Below, in pieces: positions 15,769 through 25,467 of a stretch of DNA of 64,000 bases. The stretch's first letter is position 1; the number at the start of each line of letters is the position of its first letter. The translations under genes and the position numbers were made by a program. Below the pieces are notes generated by a model that saw only the letters and a list, made by a program, of their open reading frames with translations, had not been told where the DNA came from and searched no databases. The stretch is from the NCBI RefSeq assembly GCF_000828085.3, contig NZ_JXCA02000001.1, forward strand, positions 607,576 to 671,575. The letters run 5' to 3'. This stretch comes from Scytonema tolypothrichoides VB-61278. GTDB taxonomy: Bacteria > Cyanobacteriota > Cyanobacteriia > Cyanobacteriales > Nostocaceae.

Positions 15769-16962
15769 TTAAAACACGCATGGTTTATAGTTATAAAGCC
15801 ATTCCTCAAATTCAGACTGATTCATCTGTGCCTGTTCTATCACGCTGCGCACAAATGCCTCAGCGTCGGGATCATAAGAGCGAGCGCCCTGAAATGCACT
15901 GCGAACTTGGATGACTTGGGTGCGTTGTATACGACTATTTTCGTAGCCAGTTAAGGCGGCTTCAATACTTGGTGCATGGGAAAGGCACTCTCCCAACTCC
16001 CATGCATCTTCAAAAGCTGTATTCGCTCCCTGTCCCAACACTGGCACGACTGGATGTGCTGCATCGCCCAAAAGCGTTACCCTACCTTTGTTCCAACTTT
16101 GCAATGGCGGTCTGTCATATATCGGTCGTTCTACAATATCATTGGCATCTGTTGCCTCCAAAATACTCTGCACGGGTTCCGCCCATCCAGCAAATACTTC
16201 CAAAACGCGAGACTTTACTTCTGCGGCACTCTGGAGACAACTTTCATCCGTCGATAGCGCTCCAGCACTCCAAAATATATATCCACCACCCACATCAATA
16301 AGCGTGAAATTTTTGCCCTCACTTCCAATCATAAACGTTGATTCGTCAGGATGGAGTAGCTCGTGGCGATACTTGACCACCGCACGCCAAGACAAACGTC
16401 CAGCATAGCGTGGGGAACCGTCTCCTATAAGCGTTTGTCTGACTACAGAGTTTATCCCATCAGCCCCTATCAGTAAGTCTGCCTGCACTTTGTTGCCATC
16501 CTCAAAGTCAACTTCTACACCTTTGTCATTTTGCTCAAAGGCGATGCACCGACAATTGAGGTGGATGATGTCCGGTGGCAGTGCAGATGCGAGAATTTCC
16601 TGCAAGCGCGACCACCGGATGTTCAACATCGGCTGCCCGTATTTCTCCTCTAGGGTGAGAGGGTTTTGCATTATCATCTCTCCGGTGCTTTTCTTCATGT
16701 TCACCATGCAACCTTTGCTACCTGCACTTTTGAGCGACTCGACTAGACCTGCATCGATGGCATGAAGACTATTCAATCCGTTGGGAAAAAGGGTGAGACC
16801 AGCACCGACTGGTCGCAATGACCGTGCCTTTTCGTACACTTGCGCTTCGATGCCTTGTTTTCGCAATGCTAACGCAACTGTTAAACCGCCAAGTCCAGCA
16901 CCGATGATGGCAACTTTTAATGACGACGCTGCTGGAAATTCTCTTGGGTTGTTTTCCGACAT
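15769..16962 (-). CDS. FAD-dependent monooxygenase (class A hydroxylase)
   Basis: A protein of about 397 residues from the ATG at 16962; a GTG 27 codons earlier is possible but adds a non-conserved tail. It has the three class A flavoprotein motifs: GAGLGGLTVALALRKQG near the start, DG motif LLIGADGINSVVR in the middle, and GD motif VTLLGDAAHPVVPVLGQGAN. Relatives hydroxylate aromatic or isoprenoid rings (salicylate hydroxylase, zeaxanthin epoxidase types) with NAD(P)H and O2. It is the first gene of a leftward operon with the NmrA-like gene and divergent from the nitrilase-like gene. Confidence 0.9.
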   Translation of the reverse strand: MSENNPREFPAASSLKVAIIGAGLGGLTVALALRKQGIEAQVYEKARSLRPVGAGLTLFPNGLNSLHAIDAGLVESLKSAGSKGCMVNMKKSTGEMIMQNPLTLEEKYGQPMLNIRWSRLQEILASALPPDIIHLNCRCIAFEQNDKGVEVDFEDGNKVQADLLIGADGINSVVRQTLIGDGSPRYAGRLSWRAVVKYRHELLHPDESTFMIGSEGKNFTLIDVGGGYIFWSAGALSTDESCLQSAAEVKSRVLEVFAGWAEPVQSILEATDANDIVERPIYDRPPLQSWNKGRVTLLGDAAHPVVPVLGQGANTAFEDAWELGECLSHAPSIEAALTGYENSRIQRTQVIQVRSAFQGARSYDPDAEAFVRSVIEQAQMNQSEFEEWLYNYKPCVF

Positions 16963-17095
16963 GGGTAAGACACAGGAGTTGTATTTTCTTAGTGGTCGCG
17001 AGTCATCGAAAAATTTAAAATGAGTTTTGACTTGTTCAACCACACAACTTCATTTTAGTGTTCGCGATCTCTTTTGACACTTTAATTTTTTTAAT

Positions 17096-17156
17096 GCGAT
17101 CGCTTGGATCACAAATGACCAACAAGCTGGTGCGATCGCTCTGGGGTGGCGATCGC
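17096..17156. repeat. three HIP1 octamers in a divergent promoter region
   Basis: GCGATCGC occurs at 17096-17103, 17132-17139 and 17149-17156, all in the 234-bp non-coding gap between divergent operons. HIP1 is abundant in cyanobacterial genomes, but three within 61 bp of promoter DNA is dense. Confidence 0.8.
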
Positions 17157-17196
17157 AATAAAACATAGAATAATAATAATTTAGACAAAGCAGGGT

Positions 17197-18240
17197 ATGA
17201 CAGCCAATCAAGACACCATCGACTCATTCCGAGCCTTGGCACTCCAGGTAACGTGTCACGCCGTTAACCAAGCAACCGACCGTCAGGAAGCCCGTTCTTT
17301 GATGCAAGACACAATCAACCGTTTAGCACGACAAATCGCTGCTAGTATTGCATTCATCGGCTCTGACTGTCGTTTAGTTGTTCTACCGGAATACTTCCTT
17401 ACAGGCTTTCCAATGGGAGAGTCACTGGCTGTCTGGGCGGAAAAAGCTTGTCTAGAAATGGCGGGTGCAGAATATGAGGCACTCAGTAAAATTGCACAAA
17501 TACAGAGTATTTTTATTGCAGGTAATGCTTACGAGCTTGACCCCAACTTTCCAGAGCTGTACTTTCAAACCTGCTTTGTTATTGACCCATCAGGGTCAGT
17601 TGTCTTACGGTATCGGCGGCTGAATTCTATGTTTGCTCCGACACCACATGATGTTTGGGAGAAATATCTTGACTGTTATGGACTTGAAGGTGTGTTTCCG
17701 GTTGCAAAAACTGCAATTGGGAATTTGGGGGCGATCGCATCAGAAGAAATTTTATATCCAGAAGTAGCGCGCTGTCTAGCAATGCGTGGAGCAGAAATTT
17801 TTCTCCACTCAACCTCAGAAGTTTATGGCAAAGAACGCGCTCCCAAAGAAGCGGCAAAAATCTGCCGCGCTGTGGAAAATATGGCATACGTAGTTTCATG
17901 CAATACGGCAGGCATCGCTAATATCCCCATCCCTGTTGCTTCTGCCGATGGTGGCTCTAAAATCATTGACTATCGAGGGCTGGTTTTAGCTGAGACAGGC
18001 GAAGGGGAGAGTATGGCAGCTTTTGCTGAAATAGACTTGACTGCTTTACGCCGCTACCGCCGCCGACCAGGGTTAAATAATTTACTTTCACGACAGCGGT
18101 TTGAACTCTACGCAGAAAGTTATCATCACTCGCACTTTTACCCAGCTAACACTATGCTGGAAAAAGAAGTAGTCCGCAAACACTTTATCCAAACACAGCA
18201 AGAAACGATAGAGCGCCTAGCTAAACTAGGGGTAATATAA
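17197..18240 (+). CDS. nitrilase-superfamily protein lacking catalytic Cys
   Basis: A 347-residue carbon-nitrogen hydrolase homologue. The catalytic Glu is present in LVVLPEYFLTGFPMG (E65). At the catalytic Lys position the sequence is RYRRLN (R141). At the nucleophile, where family members read ICYE or ACWE, it reads AIASEEILYPEV, giving Ser182. The rest of the fold (RGAEIFLHSTSEVYG, YVVSCNTAG) is well kept. Without Cys and Lys, classic nitrilase/amidase chemistry is unlikely; a binding, regulatory or altered catalytic role is possible. It ends 3 bp before the aldehyde dehydrogenase ATG. A fragment of a close copy lies at 11182-11356. Confidence 0.85.
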   Translation: MTANQDTIDSFRALALQVTCHAVNQATDRQEARSLMQDTINRLARQIAASIAFIGSDCRLVVLPEYFLTGFPMGESLAVWAEKACLEMAGAEYEALSKIAQIQSIFIAGNAYELDPNFPELYFQTCFVIDPSGSVVLRYRRLNSMFAPTPHDVWEKYLDCYGLEGVFPVAKTAIGNLGAIASEEILYPEVARCLAMRGAEIFLHSTSEVYGKERAPKEAAKICRAVENMAYVVSCNTAGIANIPIPVASADGGSKIIDYRGLVLAETGEGESMAAFAEIDLTALRRYRRRPGLNNLLSRQRFELYAESYHHSHFYPANTMLEKEVVRKHFIQTQQETIERLAKLGVI

Positions 18241-18243
18241 GTC

Positions 18244-19671
18244 ATGTCCAAACCAATAGAAATCCGCAACCCCTGGACTGGAAAATTTGATTATGTGATC
18301 ATACCACTACCCCCAAAACTGATAGTACAGCAATGCAACCGCTTGCGGAGAGCACAAAGAGGTTGGTTGCAGCTTGGTTTAGAAGGGAGAATCGAAGTTC
18401 TGCAACAGTGGAAGAGTGCAATTATATCTGGACGCGATAAACTGCTCGAAGCTTTGGTAAATGATACCGGAAGATTATCAATCTCGCAATTAGAAATTGA
18501 CTCATTTCTCTCTAGTCTTGATAGATGGTGTAAATTAGCACCAGAATTGCTGCAAGAATTTGTCAAAGATACAGCAATTTCTTTTATCGAACTGCAACAA
18601 ACAGCAGTTCCTTACCCTTTAGTTGGGGTCATTAGTCCGTGGAACTTTCCTCTGCTGCTTTCCACAATTGATACAATTCCGGCATTACTCGCTGGTTGTG
18701 CTGTAATCATCAAACCCAGTGAAATTGCTCCCCGCTTTATGGGACCATTGTTAGCATCAATTAATTCAGTTCCAAAATTACGTGACGTATTAACTTTTAT
18801 AGAAGGAGCAGGTGAAACCGGAGCTGCACTCATTGAGTATGTGGATTTGGTATGCTTTACTGGAAGTGTGGCAACAGGTCGAAAAGTAGCAGAAGCAGCA
18901 GCTAAACGCTTCATTCCTGCTTTTTTGGAATTAGGAGGTAAAGACCCGGCTATTGTACTGTCGTCCGCTAATTTAGACTTAGCAACATCAGCAATTTTGT
19001 GGGGTTCTGTTGTCAACACCGGACAGTCGTGTCTCTCTATAGAGAGGATCTACGTTGCGGAATCTATTTTTGAAAAGTTTGTTGAACAACTGGTAGACAA
19101 AGTGCAACGCCTTGAGTTAGCTTACCCTAGGCTGGAGAATGGAGAAATTGGTCCTATTATTGCAGAAAAACAAGCAGCAATTATCAGCGACCATCTGCTA
19201 GATGCAGTGGAACAAGGAGCAGTTGTCCACTGTGGCGGTGAAGTTGAGAATTATGGAGGATCTTGGTGGTGTCGTCCTACAGTTCTCACTTCTGTGAACC
19301 ATTCTATGAAAGTGATGACTGAAGAGACATTTGGTCCTATTATGCCAGTGATGCCTTTTTCTACAATTGAAGAAGCAGTGAACTTGGCAAATGACTCAAT
19401 TTATGGACTGAGTGCAGCCGTTTTTGCCTCCTCAGAAACAGAAGCTTTGAAAGTCGCGCGTCAGATAGATGCGGGTGCTATCAGTATTAATGATGCTGCT
19501 CTCACTGCTCTTATGCATGAGGGAGAAAAAAATGCTTTTAAATTTTCTGGTATGGGTGGATCACGCATGGGACCTGCGGCGCTGACACGTTTTATGCGAA
19601 AAAAAGCTTTTTTGGTGAAAACAAAGAACATCAGCGATCCTTGGTGGTTTGATAACATGTCGGGTGGTTGA
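18244..19671 (+). CDS. NAD(P)-dependent aldehyde dehydrogenase
   Basis: A 475-residue ALDH with the full catalytic set: GVISPWNFPLLL, IIKPSEIAP for cofactor binding, FTGSVATGRKVAE, E229 in LELGGKDPAI, and nucleophile C263 in NTGQSCLSIERI. EETFGPIMPVMPF follows near the C-terminus. It should oxidise an aldehyde to a carboxylate (or be a succinate-semialdehyde-type enzyme). It is translationally close-coupled to the nitrilase-like gene (3-bp gap), so the two act in the same process. All key residues are intact; the substrate is unknown. Confidence 0.93.
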   Translation: MSKPIEIRNPWTGKFDYVIIPLPPKLIVQQCNRLRRAQRGWLQLGLEGRIEVLQQWKSAIISGRDKLLEALVNDTGRLSISQLEIDSFLSSLDRWCKLAPELLQEFVKDTAISFIELQQTAVPYPLVGVISPWNFPLLLSTIDTIPALLAGCAVIIKPSEIAPRFMGPLLASINSVPKLRDVLTFIEGAGETGAALIEYVDLVCFTGSVATGRKVAEAAAKRFIPAFLELGGKDPAIVLSSANLDLATSAILWGSVVNTGQSCLSIERIYVAESIFEKFVEQLVDKVQRLELAYPRLENGEIGPIIAEKQAAIISDHLLDAVEQGAVVHCGGEVENYGGSWWCRPTVLTSVNHSMKVMTEETFGPIMPVMPFSTIEEAVNLANDSIYGLSAAVFASSETEALKVARQIDAGAISINDAALTALMHEGEKNAFKFSGMGGSRMGPAALTRFMRKKAFLVKTKNISDPWWFDNMSGG

Positions 19672-19675
19672 CGAA

Positions 19676-19700
19676 CTCCCCTGACTAAAGTCTAGGGGAG
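19676..19700. terminator. hairpin between convergent genes
   Basis: CTCCCCTGACT (19676-19686) pairs with AGTC-t-AGGGGAG (19689-19700) around a 2-base loop with one bulge. It lies just after the aldehyde dehydrogenase stop. The T-tract is weak, so it may be a processing hairpin or a mobile-element-like palindrome as well as a terminator. Confidence 0.55.
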
Positions 19701-19763
19701 GCGGAGCTATCCAGCGCTCTGCTCCTGGCGACTGACTCCTGAATTCTTCTGAGGTCAGCTCTT

Positions 19764-22091
19764 CTACACAGTCACAAACTGACTTTCAGTTAGCGTCATC
19801 GTATTAACTCCCGTTAGGGTTGCTAAGATACTATTATCCGATAGAATATTGTTGCCAGAGAACGTCAAATTATTAAAGGTTAGACCCCTTGTTAAACCAA
19901 TTTTGTCACCAGCACTGCGGTTGAAATCAGTAATTATATCGACACCACTGTTCTTCTGCAAGACGAAAGTATCCACACCAGCATCACCAGTTAAGATATC
20001 ATCCCCGTTACCACCTCTGAGGAAGTCATTACCGTTGCCACCGACAAGTAGGTCATCCCCGTTACCTCCGAGTAAAGTGTCATTGCCATTACCACCGTCG
20101 AGTTGGTCATCTCCTGCCAAGGCATTGATAGTATCGTTGCCGTTTAAACCGAAAATGACATCATTACCAGCAGTACCAGTGAGGTTGTCATTGCCATTAC
20201 CACCGTTGATGTTTTGGCCAACAGCAACTGTGACGGTTCCAGTGTCAGTGCCACCATTGCCATCGCTGAGGGTATAATCAAAAGTGGCGTTGCCACTGAA
20301 GTTGTTGTTGGGAGTAAAAATAACTTCGTCATCACTCGTATAATCAGGAGTGCCATTGTTATTTAAGCTCACAGTACCGTTAGTCGCATTGCCGACAGCA
20401 GTAATGATTAAAGGGTTCAAAGGGTTGCCATCCGGGTCTGTGTCGTTAGCAAGCAGGGTGGTTACAGAACGAGTCACAGCAGTATTTTGGCGAGTGGTAG
20501 CGCTGTCGTCAACGGCAACTGGAGGTTGGTTGTTGATGATGCTACTCAATAATACTGAAACGTTATTAGAGTTAACGTTCGCCGTTGCCAAGTCGAGTTT
20601 GCCGTCATCATTGAAGTCAGCTGTTGTCACGGATATCGGACCTGAGTTTGACCCAACCCTAAAGTTAATGGCAGTGCCAAAGCCGCCACTACCGTTGTTC
20701 AACAATACTGAAACGTTGCTCGAAGAAACGTTTGCTGTTGCCAAGTCGAGTTTACCGTCACCATTGAAGTCCCCTGTAATCACAGTATTGGGAACTGACC
20801 CCACCGCAAAATTGGTGGCAGTGCCAAAGCCGCCACTACCGTTATTCAACAGCACTGAAACGTTATTGGAAGAAATGTTTGCCACAGCCAAGTCGAGTTT
20901 GCCGTCACCATTGAAGTCCCCTGTGGTCACGGAATAAGGATTTGACCCTGCTTGATAGTAGGTAGCAGTGCCAAACCCACCATTACCGTTGTTCAACAGC
21001 ACTGAAACGTTGTTGCTCTCGCTATAGCTCGCCACAGCCAAGTCGAGTTTACCGTCACCATTGAAGTCCCCTGTGGTGACGGATTGGGGACTTGACGTCA
21101 CCACAAAGTTGCTGGCGGTGCTAAAGCCACCACTACCATTGTTCAACAGCACTGAAACGTTGTTGGAGCTATTGTTCGCTACAGCCAAGTCGAGTAGCCC
21201 GTCAGAGTTGAAATCCCCTGTGGTTACGGATATCGGACTTAACCCCGCTTGATAGTTGGTAGCAGTGCTAAAACCGCCACTACCGTTGTTCAACAGCACT
21301 GAAACTGTGCCTCCACCGGAGCCAATGATCGGCACAGCCAAATCGGGTAGCCCGTCACCATTGAAGTCGCCCGTGGTCACGGATCTCGGACGTAACCCCA
21401 CCGCAAAGTTGGTAGCAGTACCAAAACCGCCACTACCGTTGTTCAACAGCACTGAAACGTTGTCGGAGCCATAGTTCCCCACAGCCAAGTCGGGTAGCCC
21501 GTCGCCATTGAAGTCCTCTGTGGTTATGGAAAAGGGATTTGACCCCACTCCATAGTAAGTAGGAGTGCTAAAAGTGACAGCAAAGACCCCAGAGTAGCTC
21601 TGCATCAGTTCGGGTGTAAACGCATTCGTTGCGTCACACTCTCCGATGTGTTGTTGTAATTGCCAACTCCCACCCAATGCTGTATTTCCGACTCGCTTAG
21701 AAGAGGCGGCGATACTTGTTCCTGTCAATTCGTGTAGTTGAGCAACAAATTGTACACCCATATCCCCAGAGGCGACGTTACACCCGTAGAGTTGAATGCA
21801 CCCAGCTTCCCAAGTTTTCAGTTGTGAGCGATAAGAGTCGATGGTGTCCAGGCTTAGCTGGCTATTACCCAAATACAAGTGTCCCGGCGCACCGTGAGAA
21901 ACGATGTGAATGCTAGAGATATCGCTGCGTCCAACCAGTGCTGCAGTTATTTGTGCAATTCCATCACTGTGATTGTTTAGGACAATCACTTCAGCTTCTG
22001 CTACTGCACCGAGTATTAGACTTTGAAAGTCGTCTACGTTGGCATCAATGAAGACGACAGGATGACGATTTGGGGTACGGGCAAGTACCAT
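19764..22091 (-). CDS. DUF4347 / FG-GAP / RTX secreted protein
   Basis: The start at 22091 follows AAAGGA; the product is 775 residues. The N-terminal ~170 residues form a DUF4347 domain ([44 protein letters not shown]). Seven FG-GAP/VCBS units follow, each with [14 protein letters not shown] and [13 protein letters not shown]. Next come a cadherin/Ig-like domain ([20 protein letters not shown]) and a C-terminal RTX block of GGNGNDxLxGG nonapeptides. DUF4347 plus RTX is a common cyanobacterial surface or type I-secreted architecture. The FG-GAP units are visible as ~130-bp DNA repeats between 20570 and 21560. Calcium-dependent adhesion is the likely role. Confidence 0.9.
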   Translation of the reverse strand: MVLARTPNRHPVVFIDANVDDFQSLILGAVAEAEVIVLNNHSDGIAQITAALVGRSDISSIHIVSHGAPGHLYLGNSQLSLDTIDSYRSQLKTWEAGCIQLYGCNVASGDMGVQFVAQLHELTGTSIAASSKRVGNTALGGSWQLQQHIGECDATNAFTPELMQSYSGVFAVTFSTPTYYGVGSNPFSITTEDFNGDGLPDLAVGNYGSDNVSVLLNNGSGGFGTATNFAVGLRPRSVTTGDFNGDGLPDLAVPIIGSGGGTVSVLLNNGSGGFSTATNYQAGLSPISVTTGDFNSDGLLDLAVANNSSNNVSVLLNNGSGGFSTASNFVVTSSPQSVTTGDFNGDGKLDLAVASYSESNNVSVLLNNGNGGFGTATYYQAGSNPYSVTTGDFNGDGKLDLAVANISSNNVSVLLNNGSGGFGTATNFAVGSVPNTVITGDFNGDGKLDLATANVSSSNVSVLLNNGSGGFGTAINFRVGSNSGPISVTTADFNDDGKLDLATANVNSNNVSVLLSSIINNQPPVAVDDSATTRQNTAVTRSVTTLLANDTDPDGNPLNPLIITAVGNATNGTVSLNNNGTPDYTSDDEVIFTPNNNFSGNATFDYTLSDGNGGTDTGTVTVAVGQNINGGNGNDNLTGTAGNDVIFGLNGNDTINALAGDDQLDGGNGNDTLLGGNGDDLLVGGNGNDFLRGGNGDDILTGDAGVDTFVLQKNSGVDIITDFNRSAGDKIGLTRGLTFNNLTFSGNNILSDNSILATLTGVNTMTLTESQFVTV

Positions 22092-22130
22092 AAATGTTGG
22101 TTCCTTTTTTGTTGCAAAAGAATTCAGCAA

Positions 22131-22433
22131 ATCTTGATTCTGGAGCGTCTGCGCTCATGGGGTCTAACACGTAGAAGCCCATACTCCGCACGTGCGACCG
22201 CTACCTCAAGGGAAGACACCGTTGATGCGTATCGCAAAATATTACACTTCTTGTAAAAGTGAGATTTTACGAGGTTCTGTTAAAAGTTCCCTGTCAAGAC
22301 TTCCTGACTTTTGCAACAAGTTTATTGGATTTTTGAAGCATGAGTGCTTCACTACCAAATATTAATGTACAAAATATTGACCACTGTATGATGTGGGATG
22401 CAATAAGTTTTTCCAGTCATTGTGAAGATAAGA
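22131..22433. other. intergenic, no gene seen
   Basis: This ~300-bp gap between two leftward genes has a GC-richer repeat-like part at 22135-22225 and an AT-rich part that should carry the promoter of the DUF4347 gene. Confidence 0.4.
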
Positions 22434-23234
22434 TTAAGCCCCTAAAGCTTTATCCCACTCTAACTGATGAGCCAAACCATACTTGATAAAATCTTCTGTT
22501 TTAGCTTTATCACTTTTACCAAAAACACCTAAACTGTAAGGATTATCTTGCATACGTTGTGTGACTTGCTCTTTTTCAAATTGGATCAATTCTTGTCTAG
22601 GCTTATCTGTTTTAAAAAAGTCTACAACCAAGACGGTTCTGTCATAATTGGTGTAATTATGTGGGCAGTGTGGATAACTGTGATCTAAAACCATGAATTC
22701 TCCTTCATGCCAATAAAGTTGTTCATGGCATATTTTCATAGCTATATCCCCTGGTGGCACGATTAAGCCTAAATAGCCACGATTCATATGAGGGTTATCG
22801 TTCACATGCAGCTTGATATCTAAGCCTGGATGGAATGTACCAAAATAGACATTTCTGATGACGTTATCATCGATTAAATTGATTTTTTTGATTACCTGAG
22901 CAACATTTGGAAAATATTTCTCTCTTAGTGTCAGTGCTTTTTCTGATGCCTCATTTTGGCTATAATTAGGATATTCTATTTGATGAAACTGAATATATTC
23001 TTCAATGAAGATACCTTGAAATAAAATACCAAAAGCACTGTATTTTGAATTTCCTTTTGTTTTTATCGTTTTACTTTTAGGTCCCAAAACATCATAAGTG
23101 AATTGTAACTCCTCATTCGATGCATGTTCACTAAAGTGTGTAAACTCATCTCTAATCACTCGCCAGTTATCTTGAAAGGTTTTGAGAAAAGGAAATTGCT
23201 TTGGATCTAGATGATACTCATTAAAACTTTTCAT
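22434..23234 (-). CDS. aspartyl/asparaginyl beta-hydroxylase family protein
   Basis: A 266-residue protein of the Asp/Asn beta-hydroxylase (cupin, Fe(II)/2-oxoglutarate) family. The N-terminal block FPFLKTFQDNWRVIRDEF is typical. The iron- and co-substrate-binding part includes LHVNDNPHMNRGYLGLIVP, then LDHSYPHCPHNY, then YDRTVLVVDFF with the Arg that binds the 2-oxoglutarate carboxylate. In natural-product settings such enzymes hydroxylate peptides or amino acids. It is monocistronic, with no Shine-Dalgarno problem (tctcct on the plus strand at the start). Confidence 0.85.
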   Translation of the reverse strand: MKSFNEYHLDPKQFPFLKTFQDNWRVIRDEFTHFSEHASNEELQFTYDVLGPKSKTIKTKGNSKYSAFGILFQGIFIEEYIQFHQIEYPNYSQNEASEKALTLREKYFPNVAQVIKKINLIDDNVIRNVYFGTFHPGLDIKLHVNDNPHMNRGYLGLIVPPGDIAMKICHEQLYWHEGEFMVLDHSYPHCPHNYTNYDRTVLVVDFFKTDKPRQELIQFEKEQVTQRMQDNPYSLGVFGKSDKAKTEDFIKYGLAHQLEWDKALGA

Positions 23235-23642
23235 TATCTTTTCTCCTGAAGATGATTAAATAAAAAAGTTACATGGTGAGAAATTTGGTCTGCGTCTCAG
23301 TACGATGTTGAAATTTATGATTGAAAGACTAAACTTATACAACGGTTTAATGGAATAATATCATCTGTGTTGATGTTCTTAAGGTTTTGGGTTCTGTACT
23401 CATTTTAATGTGAGTTCGACAGAATTTAGAGGCTGAAAGCCTTATAAATTAAGGATGATTGAAATTAAGCATAATTGATGGCAATGATGCGATCGCTCCC
23501 GACCATCCCAACTTTACGCTTTTATCTAGAGAGTATGACCTAGGACGCCAAATACAAATACAAGCATTGACAATCTAGACAATCTGGTCAGAGAATGAGG
23601 TATGTGGTTCTTTGAGCCACATTGTTTATTGTTCTTGTGAGT
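23235..23642. other. spacer before IS607-type element
   Basis: About 400 bp with no convincing gene. A hairpin at 23602-23622 (ATGTGGTTC-ttt-GAGCCACAT) lies just before tnpA and may mark the left end of the element. The missing 3' part of the truncated FAD oxidase gene is not found here. Confidence 0.45.
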
Positions 23643-24251
23643 ATGGGTAATGACCAGTGGTTATCACCAATTGAAGCAGCAGCCAGATTGGGAATTTCAA
23701 CAAAAACTTTGCAAAGATGGGAGAGTGCGGGGAGAATCCAAGCGTACCGGACATCGGGAAATCACAGAAGATTCAAAGCCGACTCAATTGACGCCTTGCT
23801 TGGAATTGAACCAGCAGACGACAGAAAAACAATTCTCTACGCAAGAGTTAGTAGTAGAGGTCAAAAAGACGACCTCGATTCACAGGTTAACTATCTCGTA
23901 TCTAAATATCCTGGGTGCGAAGTCATTCGAGACATCGGAAGTGGACTCAACGTGCGAAGAAAAGGTTTACTCTCCTTACTGGAACGAATTTTGTCAGGCG
24001 ATGTCAAGTTGGTTGTCGTTTCCAACAAAGACCGACTTTGCCGTTTTGGGTTCGACCATTACACATGGCTCGCGAGCAAATTCTCATGTGAAATTTTGGT
24101 TCTCAACAACAACTTACTTAGCCCAGAAAGAGAGATGGTCGAAGATATTCTTGCCATTATCCACGTATTTTCATGCAGACTATATGGACTCAGAAAATAC
24201 AAAAAAGCGATCAAAGAAGACGCTGAAATATCGAGTGTATCCCACGGGTGA
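23643..24251 (+). CDS. tnpA: IS607-family transposase TnpA (serine recombinase)
   Basis: A 202-residue protein with a MerR-like helix-turn-helix first (LSPIEAAARLGISTKTLQRW, then GNHRRFKADSIDALL) followed by a small serine resolvase domain (ILYARVSSRGQKDDLDSQ, nucleophile S70; VSNKDRLCRFGF). This order is diagnostic of IS607. It cuts and pastes a circular intermediate into short GG-type sites. The ATG at 23643 gives the standard N-terminus. It appears intact. Its last 68 bp overlap the start of tnpB in another frame. Confidence 0.93.
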   Translation: MGNDQWLSPIEAAARLGISTKTLQRWESAGRIQAYRTSGNHRRFKADSIDALLGIEPADDRKTILYARVSSRGQKDDLDSQVNYLVSKYPGCEVIRDIGSGLNVRRKGLLSLLERILSGDVKLVVVSNKDRLCRFGFDHYTWLASKFSCEILVLNNNLLSPEREMVEDILAIIHVFSCRLYGLRKYKKAIKEDAEISSVSHG

Positions 24252-25467
24252 CACCAAGAAAGTTTGGATGTTGAGAATACACGGCGTACGCAAAGTTTAT
24301 AACAATGCGATTGCGTACTTGAACAAGCATCAAGGATTTACTTACATTAATACCTTTGGCGAGGTAAAAACGACTGGCAAGAGAGAATTCCGGTCTTTCT
24401 GTAAGACGTTGGGTTCAGAAATTATCCCCCAATGGTGTAAAGATTTACAGATAGCACATGCTTTAGATAACGCTTTATTTGAGGCTTACATCGCTTGGAA
24501 GAAAACTGACAAAGAGCCGAAATTTATCGGTGTAGGTAGAAACAGAAAGCCTCACCCCGACGCCAGTCAAAAGATGGCTAAGTTTCGTTCAATTCGGTCG
24601 AAAAATCAAACTATCCAGTTTGATCCTCACGACTATAAGAATGGGCATTGGATGGCAAGTTCGGGGCTAGAAAAAGCCCAATTCTGGGGGCAAGATTATT
24701 GCTTAATTAACTACTCTCAAGCTAGCGAATTAACTTATAACAAAGGACGTTGGTACGCAAACTTTCCTGTAGAGATGGATGCCCAGCCGCCGCGCAATGG
24801 TGGTAAAGCTATAGCATTAGACCCCGGCGTTAGATGTTTTCTTACAGGGTTTGATGGCAATCATTTTATTGAGTTTGCTAACGGTGATTTCGCGCTGATT
24901 GCTAAGCAAAGTTACCACCTAGACAAGCTTAAGTCTAAACACGATAAAGCTAAGTCCGGGAAGTTTAAACGATATCGTTATAAGCTACGCCAAGCAATGG
25001 AACGTATTCGGACGCGCATTAAAAACTTGCGGTCTGAGTGCCATAAACAAGTCGCTTCTTATTTAGCACGTAACTACGACGTGATTTATCTACCAACTTT
25101 TGAAACTTCCCAAATGGTAAGTAGATCCAAGCGTAAGCTACACAGTAAAACTGCGCGTGCGATGATGACTTGGGCATTTTACGAATTTTCACAAACCTTA
25201 CAACACCTGTGCAATCGTTATGGTTCCAGGTTAGTACGTGTAACAGAAGAATATACCAGTAAGACTTGTACCTCCTGTGGTCATGTCCACACCAAGTTAG
25301 GCGGTAATAAAACTTTTAAATGCCCTAATTGTGGCACTATCATCAAACGTGATTTCAATGGAGCTTTGGGGATTTTCCTCAAGGCGTTGTGGGATACCAC
25401 CCGAATCAGCACTGTTTGTGCTGATGAGGTCGTACTCAGTCTGGCTTGTCCAGAATGTCTGGGTTAA
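24184..25467 (+). CDS. tnpB: TnpB RNA-guided nuclease (IS607-associated)
   Basis: A 427-residue TnpB starting MDSENTKKRSKKTLKYRVYP. The split RuvC site is complete: D213 in AIALDPGVRCF, E307 in LPTFETSQM, D390 in IKRDFNGALG. The zinc ribbon CTSCGH...CPNCG sits between the last two. TnpB uses an omega-RNA from the 3' end of its own gene plus the flanking DNA as guide and helps the element persist. The open frame extends upstream through tnpA, but the ATG at 24184 gives the usual N-terminus. All catalytic residues are present, so it is probably active. Confidence 0.93.
   Translation: MDSENTKKRSKKTLKYRVYPTGDTKKVWMLRIHGVRKVYNNAIAYLNKHQGFTYINTFGEVKTTGKREFRSFCKTLGSEIIPQWCKDLQIAHALDNALFEAYIAWKKTDKEPKFIGVGRNRKPHPDASQKMAKFRSIRSKNQTIQFDPHDYKNGHWMASSGLEKAQFWGQDYCLINYSQASELTYNKGRWYANFPVEMDAQPPRNGGKAIALDPGVRCFLTGFDGNHFIEFANGDFALIAKQSYHLDKLKSKHDKAKSGKFKRYRYKLRQAMERIRTRIKNLRSECHKQVASYLARNYDVIYLPTFETSQMVSRSKRKLHSKTARAMMTWAFYEFSQTLQHLCNRYGSRLVRVTEEYTSKTCTSCGHVHTKLGGNKTFKCPNCGTIIKRDFNGALGIFLKALWDTTRISTVCADEVVLSLACPECLG

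Noticed and set aside
17627-17899. 90-codon minus-strand ORF resembling the N-terminal extension of the acyltransferase frame
   Set aside because: It is the antisense of the nitrilase-like gene; the resemblance led to recognising the nitrilase fragment at 11182-11356.
20350-21500. Several plus-strand ORFs opposite the DUF4347 gene
   Set aside because: They are antisense shadows of the FG-GAP repeats; the minus-strand frame has clear domains.
23464-23580. 36-codon open stretch (IDGNDAIAPDHPNFTLLSRE...) before the IS607-type element
   Set aside because: It looks slightly coding but has only a TTG start, no ribosome site and no recognisable family; it may be a remnant but cannot be supported.
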